From Ampullaceana balthica (Eukaryota > Mollusca > Gastropoda > Lymnaeidae): DNA of 64,000 bases. The stretch's first letter is position 1. Every line of letters begins with the position of its first letter. The position numbers and the translations under genes are program-made. The DNA is taken from the NCBI GenBank assembly GCA_944989445.1, contig CALYLW010000286.1, positions 527,320 through 591,319 on the forward strand, given 5' to 3'. Below, in pieces: positions 46,001-58,000 of this stretch. The notes below the pieces were generated by a model. That model ran no database searches. It had not been told where the DNA came from and saw only the letters and a program-made list of their open reading frames with translations.

Positions 46001-49000
46001 ATTTACTTTTAACTTTGAGAAGCTATTTGTGAGAATGTTATTAAACTATATAATTTTACTCAATCTATATTGACTATGAGTAAATCTATGCCATTGCAGC
46101 TATTATCAGATAATTAAACTAGGTGTCTATTTCTTGGTGGAATACTCTGCTCAACAAAACTGACTGGATAATCTGATACCAAAGTTTATATCAATATAAA
46201 CCCACACAGTTAAGCATAGAATGAAAACAAAACGTGTTATTGATTATGTTAAACATAAAAGCTTTTTTTTATAAAGTTATTTTATTCAATAATGTTTATT
46301 TTTTCCTCCACATTGTTTTTAATGTATAATTTTTGTTTATAATTTATCAGGTCCAAATTTAGCTGGTATTTTTTAATTTTTTTTTAATGTGCTCAAGCAT
46401 AAAGATTGGCTAAATCTACTACAAAGCATATTATTTTTAAATTAATAAATAAGAACTAAATAATCTTAAATGTGCAAAATATTTATTGTAAAGAAATGTG
46501 CATTCATTACTTTTAGTTTAAGCTTTTAAAAAATCATGTTTATGTTTTAAATATTTAATTTTTACTAAAACTTTGACAAGATTACAATGTCTATGTAGAA
46601 AAATGTTATTATGATGATTATACACATGTAAAGAAATAACTAAGAAGAGTGGCTTGTAAATAAATGTTTACACTTAGAGACTTCCAAGTTACCTCGGTTA
46701 GAATTCACACCTATGAATGAAGGACAACATTAGTTGAGAACAAATATAGGAAAATAGTTGTGTCAGCCCTACATACGTCTTGTTTAAATTACATATATTT
46801 TTATATCTGTAAGGCCTACATATACCTTGTTTAAATAATATATATTTTTATGTCTGTCAGGCCTCCATATACCTTGTTTAAATAACATATATTTTCATGT
46901 CTGTCAGGCCTACATAGATCTTGTTTATATAACATGTATTTTTATGTCTGTCAGGCCTACATATACCTTGTTTAAATAACATATTTTTATGTCTGTCAGG
47001 CCTACATATACCTTGTTTAAATAACATGTATTTTCATGTCTGTCAGGCCTACATACATCTTGTTTAAATAACATGTATTTTTATGTCTGTCAGGCCAACA
47101 TATACCTTGTTTAAATAACATATTTTTATGTCTGTCAGGCCTACATATACCTTGTTTTAATAAAATATATTTTTATGTCTGTCAGGCCAACATACACCTT
47201 GTTTAAATAACATATAAAGGCTAGTACCTGCAGGAGGCTAGTACCTGCAGGAGGCTAGTACCTGCAGGAGGCTAGTACCTGCAAGAGGCTAGTAACTGCA
47301 GGAGGCTATTAACTGCAGGAGGCTAGTACCTGCAAGAGGCTAGTACTAGTACCTTGATGAAAAATAATTGTTAAGTACAAAGCAGAATGATCAACTTTTG
47401 TATTTAACTCTACTGTCTTATGATAATACGACTACAATCTAAATCAGTGGTTCCCAAACTTTTTTGACAAATGGACCCCTTTTTATAATTGAAACTTTCC
47501 CACGGACCCCCAAAAGAAAAAGCTATATAAATATAAAACAATGAACATTTTGATGAAGAAGTACTTAATGAAATTATAACTTTTGTTTAAAAATAAAATT
47601 TAAAACAATTAATTACTTGGATGAATGTGATTACATTTTATGAGAGTATTTATGTAGGGCTCATTGTTTGTGATTAGCAACCGCAAATCCCCAGGTGACC
47701 TAATTTCTAGACGGTTTCTATTTCTTTGTGATGAGGTTCATAACCGCACTGAATCCTTCTCTTCTACCAAATAGGGGGGAAGCAGTCAACAAATGCTGTA
47801 CAATAACTCATAATACCAGATATAAAATACTAATAATACCAGATATAAAATACTAATAATACCAGATATAAAATACTAATAATACCAGATATAAAATACT
47901 AATAATACCAGATATAAAATACTAATAATACCAGATATAAAATACTAATAATACAAGATATAAAATTTGAATCTGTTTTTGTAACCAGAATATGTGGTGT
48001 ATATTTGTTCAAACATTGGTTTAAGTTCCTCATTTGTGGATATTTCAATAACCTCCTGCTGTATTAGTATGGAATCATGTCTTTGGGATCTAAGTTTGTC
48101 CAGACACAAAAAGGTTCAACTGTCAGTCGGGAATGTTCAATTTAAGAATGTCTTCAAATCTTTGGTTCAGGTCTGCATAAAGAGTCGTTCAGTGCTGACA
48201 CTAATCCAGAAAATCTTCATCTCTATTTTGCGATTTCCAATGATTTGGAAACTGAGAACATTTTCCTCTTCCAAAGTTTTGTTTGTACAGAAAATGTTTT
48301 GAAACAAACGCAGATTTTAGGCTTTCAGTTATGATTTAATTTAATTGGTCACCTTGTAGTTTCAAATTAGTTTGTTAAATGTGGCAAATAAATCAGTCAT
48401 AAAGTATAAGTCATTTTTTGAGTTGATTGTGTCGCAAGTCACTGCCTTCGTTTTCCAGCAATTCAAACACTGAATCAAAGAGAGAATAAAATCGATATAA
48501 AAATCCACTTTTTGATAATCAACAAATACTTTTGTGTGAATAAGTAATCGATTAAAGTCTTCATTTTCCAAAGAATGTTGAGCAAATAATCTTTCATTGC
48601 AGGCATTTGTTTTGATTTTATTAACTGCTTTGATGACATAATCTAGTGATCCCTGCAAAACTTTCACTAAGATGTTTTACAAATAAATGATGTTGATGAA
48701 TGACACTATGTAATGAAAATACATTCGGTACAGTTTCTTTTAAATGCCATAAAGTCAAGGGTATAGCTTTAATTTTAAAAAATCTTGTTAATTCAGTAAA
48801 TAATGTTTCACCTTTCACATCTGTTTCTAAATATTTAGCCATACTTCAAATATTCAACCCACTGTATTGCCGGCAAGTTTTCTTTGGCTCACTGTTAATA
48901 ATTAACCTTTTCAATGGAATGCTGCAGTAAAGCCGTTTTGAAAAAAAAATTGATGATAGGATAAAATTAATTTAGATAAATATCACTTCCCGACACATCT

Positions 49001-52000
49001 AAAAATAACCCAACCCTCATTGATCCACATCTAAAAATAGCCAACCCTCTTTGATCCAAATCTAAAAATACCCAACCCTCATTGATCCACATCTAAAAAT
49101 AGCCAACCCTCTTTGATCCACATCTAAAAATACCCAACCCTCATTGATCCACATGTAAAAATACCCAACCTTCGTTGATCCACATTAAAAATCGTATTAT
49201 TATGACCCACTTATAGGAATTCTGCATTTCTTACGCATCAAACTGGAAGTTTTATTAAACCAGGTATTTTTGAATGGTTATAGCTGTGTAAATTACCGTA
49301 GTTCTACTTCCTTTTGTAGGTAAAACAACATTGTATTTCATGACTCATAAAACAACATTGTATTTCATGACTCATAAAACAACATTGTATTTCATGACTC
49401 ATAAAACAACATTGTATTTCATGACTCATAAAACAACATTGTATTTCATGACTCATAAAACAACATTGTATTTCATGACTCATATCAAATTTAATTAGCA
49501 TAAAAATCATTCAGATGGTATTTTATTGATAAAAAATAATAATTTCCGTCATGACAAAAATGGATCACAATTTTATTACTTTTATATTAAGGCTGCGCGG
49601 ACCGACCCGACATTATTCAGGGACCCCCAAATCAATTTTAATTTTCCACTGACCCCTGAATGGTACCGAGGACCCCCGAGGGTCCGTAGGGACCCGAGGG
49701 TCCGTAGGGACCACTTTGGGAACCACTGATCTAAATGATCAACTTTTGTATTAAACTCTACTGTATTATGATCATTCTACTATAAAATAGTGAGAGAATA
49801 AATTAAGATAATTACCAGATACCCATCAACATAACACTAAGTAAATCCTCCAATATCACTTTATAACAGTTGTATTGAAGAAAACAAAGAGGAAATTTTT
49901 TAATGAAATAAAATGAGGAAATGATTCTATTTAAAACAAACACTGCCCCTGACCAACACTAAACTACAGATTGTTTGTCCTACATATTCCCAGTCCCCTG
50001 TAATGTATTTTGGATTGATTAGCAAAGGGAGACAAGCATGCACATGCATAATGTTATCTTTGTGAAAACAAATGTATGAAAATGACAAAAACTGAGTCAG
50101 CCACCAGAAAGATCTCCACAGAATATTATTAGATGAAAATAACAGGAAAAGATTTAGCCCTTGGAAAAATCTCCACAGAATATTTTAATTATTAGATGAA
50201 AATGAAAGCTCTTGTGGTATTAAATTGTAGGTAAACAGTAGAGACATTCTAGACTTATTCCTTAAATAATCATCTCTGCATGACTGCATGTGTGTCAGTG
50301 GTACTGCATGTGTGTCAGTGGGACTGCATGTGTGTCTGTGGATGATTGCATGTGTGTCTGTGGATGACTGCATGTGTGTCAGTGGATGACTGCATGTGTG
50401 TCAGTGGATGACTGCATGTGTGTCAGTGGATGACTGCATGTGTGTCAGTGGATGACTGCATGTGTGTCAGTGGATGACTGCATGTGTGTCAGTGGATGAC
50501 TGCATGTGTGTCAGTGGATGACTGCATGTGTGTCAGTGGATGACTGCATGTGTGTCAGTGGATGACTGCATGTGTGTCAGTGGATGACTGCATGTGTGTC
50601 AGTGGATGACTGCATGTGTGTCAGTGGATGACTGCATGTGTGTCAGTGGATGACTGCATGTGTGTCAGTGGATGACTGCATGTGTGTCAGTGGATGACTG
50701 CATGTGTGTCAGTGGATGACTGCATGTGTGTCAGTGGATGACTGCATGTGTGTCAGTGGATGACTGCATGTGTGTCAGTGGATGACTGCATGTGTGTCAG
50801 TGGATGACTGCATGTGTGTCAGTGGATGACTGCATGTGTGTCAGTGGATGACTGCATGTGTGTCTGTGGATGACTGCATGTGTGTCAGTGGATGACTGCA
50901 TGTGTGTCAGTGGATGACTGCATGTGTGTCAGTGGATGACTGCATGTGTGTCAGTGGATGACTGCATGTGTGTCAGTGGATGACTGCATGTGTGTCAGTG
51001 GATGACTGCATGTGTGTCAGTGGATGACTGCATGTGTGTCAGTGGATGACTGCATGTGTGTCAGTGGATGACTGCATGTGTGTCAGTGGATGACTGCATG
51101 TGTGTCAGTGGATGACTGCATGTGTGTCAGTGGATGACTGCATGTGTGTCAGTGGATGACTGCATGTGTGTCAGTGGATGACTGCATGTGTGTCAGTGGA
51201 TGACTGCATGTGTGTCAGTGGATGACTGCATGTGTGTCAGTGGATGACTGCATGTGTGTCAGTGGATGACTGCATGTGTGTCAGTGGATGACTGCATGTG
51301 TGTCAGTGGATGACTGCATGTGTGTCAGTGGATGACTGCATGTGTGTCAGTGGATGACTGCATGTGTGTCAGTGGATGACTGCATGTGTGTCAGTGGATG
51401 ACTGCATGTGTGTCAGTGGATGACTGCATGTGTGTCAGTGGATGACTGCATAAGTGTCAGTGGATGACTGCATGTGTGTCAGTGGATGACTGCATGTGTG
51501 TCAGTGGATGACTGCATGTGTGTCTGTGGATGACTGCATGTGTGTCTGTGGATGACTGCATGTGTGTCAGTGGATGACTGCATGTGTGTCAGTGGATGAC
51601 TGCATGTGTGTCAGTGGATGACTGCATGTGTGTCAGTGGATGACTGCATGTGTGTCAGTGGATGACTGCATGTGTGTCAGTGGATGACTGCATGTGTGTC
51701 AGTGGATGACTGCATGTGTGTCAGTGGATGACTGCATGTGTGTCAGTGGATGACTGCATGTGTGTCTGTGGATGACTGCATGTGTGTCTGTGGATGACTG
51801 CATGTGTGTCTGTGGATGACGGCATGTGTGTCTGTGGATGACTGCATGTGTGTCTGTGGATGACTGCATGTGTGTGTCTGTGTTTTGTACAGATTTGTTT
51901 AACTTGAGATTTTGACTTATGTAAATATAAAGTTATCTCTTTATTTCTCTATGTGATTTTAACTTTTAATTCATACTCAACATTGCCATTATAAAATGTG

Positions 52001-55000
52001 TTGAGGGGATTTCATAGACTTGATAGAAACAGATTTACAGTCTCTTTTGTGTGGACAGACTTGATAGAAACAGATTTACAGTCTCTTTTGTGTGGACAGA
52101 CTTGATAGAAACAGATTAACAGTCTCTTTTGTGTGGACAGACTTGATAGAAACAGATTAACAGTCTCTTTTGTGTGGACATACTTGATAGAAACAGATTT
52201 ACAGTCTCTTTTGTGTGGACAGACTTGATAGAAACAGATTAACAGTCTCTTTTGTGTGGACAGACTTGATAGAAACAGATTAATTAACAGTCTCTTTTGT
52301 GTGGACAGACTTGATAGAAACAGATTAACAGTCTCTTTTGTGTGGACAGACTTGATAGAAACAGGTTAACAGTCTCTTTTGTGTGGACAGACTTGATAGA
52401 AACAGATTTACAGTCTCTTTTGTGTGGACAGACTTGATAGAAACAGATTAACAGTCTCTTTTGTGTGGACAGACTTGATAGAAACAGATTTACAGTCTCT
52501 TTTGTGTGGACAGACTTGATAGAAACAGATTAACAGTCTCTTTTGTGTGGACAGACTTGATAGAAACCGATTAACAGTCTCTTTTGTGTGGACAGACTTA
52601 ATAGAAACAGATTAACAGTCTCTTTTGTGTGGACAGACTTGATAGAAACAGATTAACAAACAGATTAACAGTCTCTTTTGTGTGGACAGACTTGATACAA
52701 ACAGATTAACAAACAGATTAACAGTCTCTTTTGTGTGGACAGACTTGATAGACACAGATTAACAGTCTCTTTTGTGTGGACAGACTTGATAGAAACAGAT
52801 TAACAAACAGATTAACAGTCTCTTTTGTGTGGACAGACTTGATACAAACAGATTAACAAACAGATTAACAGTCTCTTTTGTGTGGACAGACTTGATAGAA
52901 ACAGATTAACAGTCTCTTTTGTGTGGACAGACTTGATAGAAACAGATTAACAAACAGATTAACAGTCTCTTTTGTGTGGACAGACTTGATAGACACAGAT
53001 TAACAGTCTCTTTTGTGTGGACAGACTTGATAGAAACAGATTAACAAACAGATTAACAGTCTCTTTTGTGTGGACAGACTTGATACAAACAGATTAACAA
53101 ACAGATTAACAGTCTCTTTTGTGTGGACAGACTTGATAGACACAGATTAACAGTCTCTTTTGTGTGGACAGACTTGATAGAAACAGATTAACAAACAGAT
53201 TAACAGTCTCTTTTGTGTGGACAGACTTGATACAAACAGATTAACAAACAGATTAACAGTCTCTTTTGTGTGGACAGACTTGATAGAAACAGATTAACAG
53301 TCTCTTTTGTGTGGATGGACTTGATAGAAACAGATTAACAAACAGATTAACAAACAGATTAACAGTCACTTTTCTGTCATGAGGCAGAGCATAAATGTTG
53401 AGTCAACAAAAATCAATTTTAAATCAAAGCTTCCCGTCACACACATAAAAATACTTGTCTGAGGTCGTGAAGTGAAGTGAAGTGAAGTTGTTTTTTTTTA
53501 AAATCCTGTTCAGTGTTTAAAAAAAAATGATAATGTAATTTTGCCATTAGCCAAATTCCAGCTTGAACAATAAGTCCACCCAATTGAATGTCAATTTGTA
53601 TTCAGTAAGTAGATCCCAAAGCATTAATTCATTGCTGTCAATTTTTATCAACTTCAATGACTACGTTTAATGATTTGTTTTCATGTGTACCCTAAAAATT
53701 TAATTCTGGAATTCTGTTGATTAAGACAAGATAAATGTATCGAGTATTGCAATTTACTTTAATGTAAGAAGTATTGCGCGTTACTTTAATGTATCAAGTA
53801 TTGCGTGTTACTTAAAGGTAAAAGATGTTCCAAGGGGGAGAGAGAAGGTAGTTCTTAGCTTTTCAGTAAGACAAGAGTCACGGGACATGAAACAGTTGAA
53901 GCAGTGTTTACAATACTAGCAATGATTTATTAAGATGTACAGGGATATACAAGAAAATAATGTGGTCTTATGTGTTCTTACACTGAAACTGGTTAGTGAA
54001 CAAAATAAAATACAAGTAACTAGACATCTGAGATAATGGGCGCAATACCTGCTGAGTTCAAAAACCTGGAATACTGAAAGGTAAACACGACCCATTAATA
54101 GACAAACATCTGATTACATAATCTAAATGGAATAATGCCCTAACCATGGCTAATTATTTACATCATTTGAAAAATTCACATTTCAAAAACGGTTTTTTCG
54201 TTTTAATTCTGGTTAGCTTTGGTATAAATTCTCTAATAGTTATTAATATAATTATAACATTTATTATTACATAGTTTAAAACCTTCTTCATCAAGGCTTC
54301 ATCTCGGGTTCAGAAATGATAAAGAGTGTTTGAGCTTTACATAAAATATTGTCAATTGTGACATTCCATTTGGATCACGATAAGATAAGAGTTCATTTGC
54401 CTAACTGCGAGTAATTTTAGTCATAAATTAAATATGTACAAACAAAAAATTTAACTTGAGTGTATGTTATTAAAAATGACAAAATATGTTTAAAAACCAT
54501 TAATTGCTAGAACAATAAGGAAATCACACATTTTATCTACATCTATTTTTAATACAATTTGGTGCAGAACAAAAAATGTTAGTTGTAATTGGAGACTGTA
54601 TCCTTCTTACCAGCTACAGTGTGGAATGATCCTGTAGAACTGAGTCAACTGACAGTAGAGATAACATGGAGCCTAACAGATCTGAGACAATGAAGTTTAC
54701 ACTTGAACTACATTCAAAACATGTTTACTACCACTCACAGTACAATGAAAACATGTTTATCACCACTCACAGTACAATAAAACATGTTTATCACCACTCA
54801 CAGTACAATAAAACATGTTTATCACCACTCACAGTACAATGAAAACACCTATGAAACTGATGCAAAGAGAGTTGTTATCAATCTTGTTAGTAAAGGATCC
54901 ATGCTAGCCATTACCACATTTATAGAACCAACTTCATCATGGGACATGGAGGGGGTGGGGGTGTTCCCAGCATCAATTAGTTGACAAATAAATCGCAGGC

Positions 55001-58000
55001 AAATGCAAGTTAGTGAGAATTTACTTGTTTTGCACATCAAAATATTCTATTCTTGACATAAAAAGCATCTAAATGAATTTAGTAATGTAAGGGGCCATAA
55101 CATCATCTCATTGGTCAATAATAATAATAATGAAATTCATCTTTTTATTGTACATCAGTGGGGGAATGTACATCAGTGTCATACATCAGTGGGGGAATGT
55201 ACATCAGTGTCATACATCAGTGGGGGAATGTACATCAGTGTCGTACATCAGTGGGGGAATGTACATCAGTGTCGTACATCAGTGGGGGAATGTACATCAG
55301 TGTCGTACATCAGTGGGGGAATGTACATCAGTGTCATACATCAGTGGGGGAATGTACATCAGTGTCGTACATCAGTGGGGGAATGTACATCAGTGTCGTA
55401 CATCAGTGGGGGAATGTACATCAGTGGGGGAATGTACATCAGTGGGGGAATGTACATCAGTGTCGTACATCAGGGGGGAATGTACATCAGTGTCATACAT
55501 CAGTGGGGGAATGTACATCAGTGTCGTACATCAGTGGGGGGATGTACATCAGTGTCGTACATCAGTGGGGGAATGTACATCAGTGGGGGAATGTACATCA
55601 GTGTCGTACATCAGTGGGGGAATGTACATCAGTGTCGTACATCAGTGGGAGAATGTACATCAGTGTCGTACATCAGTGGGGGAATGTACATCAGTGTCGT
55701 ACATCAGTGGGGGAATGTACATCAGTGTCGTACATCAGTGGGGGAATGTACATCAGTGTCGTACATCAGTGGGGGAATGTACATCAGTGTCGTACATCAG
55801 TGGGGGAATGTACATCAGTGTCATACATCAGTGGGGGAATGTACATCAGTGTCGTACATCAGTGGGGGAATGTACATCAGTGTCATACATCAGTGGGGGA
55901 ATGTACATCAGTGGGGGATGTACATCAGTGGGGGGATGTACATCAGTGGGGGATGTACATCAGTGGGGGAATGTACATCAGTGCGGGAATGTACATCAGT
56001 GGGGGAATGTACATTTGTGGGGGAATGTACATCAGTGGGGGAATGTACATCAGTGGGGGAATGTACATCAGTGGGAGAATGTACATCAGTGGGGGAATGT
56101 ACATCAGTGGGGGAATGTACATCAGTGGGGGAATGTACATCAGTGGGGGAATGTACATCAGTGGGGGAATGTACATCAGTGGGGGAATGTACATCAGTGG
56201 GGGAATGTACATCAGTGGGGGTATGTACATCAGTGGGGGAATGTACATCAGTGGGGGAATGTACATCAGTGAGGGAATGTACATCAGTGGGGGAATGTAC
56301 ATCAGTGAGGGAATGTACATCAGTGGGGGAATGTACATCAGTGAGGGAATGTACATCAGTGGGGGAATGTACATCAGTGGGGGAATATACATCAGTGTCG
56401 TACATCAGTGGGGGAATGTACATCAGTGTTGTACATCAGTGGGGGAATGTACATCAGTGTTGTACATCAGTGGGGGAATGTACATCAGTGTTGTACATCA
56501 GTGGGGAAATGTACATTAGTGGGGGAATGTACATCAGTGGGGGAATGTACATCAGTGGGGGAATGTACATCTGTGGGGTAATGTACATCAGTGGGGGAAT
56601 GTACATCAGTGGGGGAATGTACATCAGTGGGGGAATGTACATCAGTGGGGGAATGTACATCAGTGGGGAAATGTACATCAGTGGGGGAATGTACATCAGT
56701 GGGGGAATGTACATCAGTGGGGGAATGTACATCAGTGGGGGAATGTACATCAGTGGGGGAATGTACATCAGTGGGGGAATGTACATCAGTGGGGGAATGT
56801 ACATCAGTGAGGGAATGTACATCAGTGGGGGAATGTACATCAGTGGGGGAATGTACATCAGTGGGGGAATGAATATCAGTGGGGGAATGCAATTAACAAT
56901 TTCTGAATAAAAACATGCTATCAATTCAAATAGACAGAATCATTTAAAGGTGCACAGTATGATTGCTTTGTGTCAACATATTTAAACAAAATAAAAGAAT
57001 CATGACTTACTTGAAGACCTCTTCCTATTTTCATATCGCACTGTTTTCGCCCTTCTTGCTAATGTCTTTCGTGCCATTAAACCATTTCGAATAATCAGGG
57101 GGTTTTCAGAAGATATCTTTGCTTCTTGTGCCAAATCTTCAAAGAAATCTATGAGATGATATCAAACCAATGTATCTAACAAATCTATGAGATGATATCA
57201 AACCAATGTATCTAGAAATCTTTTAGATGATATCAAACCAATGTATCTAACAAATCTATGAGATGATATCAAACCAATGTATCTAACAAATCTATGAGAT
57301 GATATCAAACCAATGTATCTAGAAATCTTTTAGATGATATCAAACCAATGTATCTAACAAATCTATGAGATGATATCAAACCAATGTATCTAACAAATCT
57401 ATGAGATGATATCAAACCAATGTATCTAACAAATCTATGAGATGATATCAAACCAATGTATCTAGAAATCTTTTAGATGATATCAAACCAATGTATCTAA
57501 CAAATCTATGAGATGATATCAAACCAATGTATCTAACAAATCTATGAGATGATATTAAACCAATGTATCTAGAAATCTTTTAGATGATATCAAACCAATG
57601 TATCTAACAAATCTATGAGATGATATCAAACCAATGTATCTAACAAATCTATGAGATGATATCAAACCAATGTATCTAACAAATCTATGAGATGATATCA
57701 AACCAATGTATCTAACAAATCTATGAGATGATATTAAACCAATGTATCTAAAAAATCTATGAGATGATTTCAAACCAACATAAAAAAAGAATGTTGAGCA
57801 TCTGATTAATCTGAATGATAAACCTTTTCCAAAAAAACTATAACATTATTTATGAGAAATTTTGCAACTTATTATATCTAACATAATTCAATTAGGTACC
57901 ACAAACTGACGCAAAATTGCGTTTTTTCGCCCTGAAGCTAAAAATTAGCAACTTTTCACTCACATTTTTCTATAATAAAAAGAGATGTTATACAAATTAA

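Larger units (their letters stand above)
47445..49728 (-). mobile_element. hAT transposon (ZBED5-like) with perfect 8 bp target duplication
   Basis: 2284 bp, starts CAGTGGTTCCCAAACTTTTT, ends GGGAACCACTG, flanked by ATCTAAAT at 47437-47444 and 49729-49736. Minus-strand transposase relics at 48842-48362 read NVFSLHSVIHQHHLFVKHLS and VIKAVNKIKTNACNERLFAQ, matching ZBED5/FAM200-like hAT proteins, broken by a frameshift near 48640. Three short tandem arrays have grown inside it (47812-47965, 48985-49190, 49316-49485). Confidence 0.9.

Noticed and set aside
55111..56924. Frames up to 599 codons on both strands (MYISGGMYISVVHQ-like)
   Set aside because: 18 bp unit is stop-free in several frames; it sits in an intron of the coiled-coil gene.
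1184..57775. Regular arrays that could be taken for CRISPR
   Set aside because: Units are directly adjacent with no unique spacers, and this is an animal genome.
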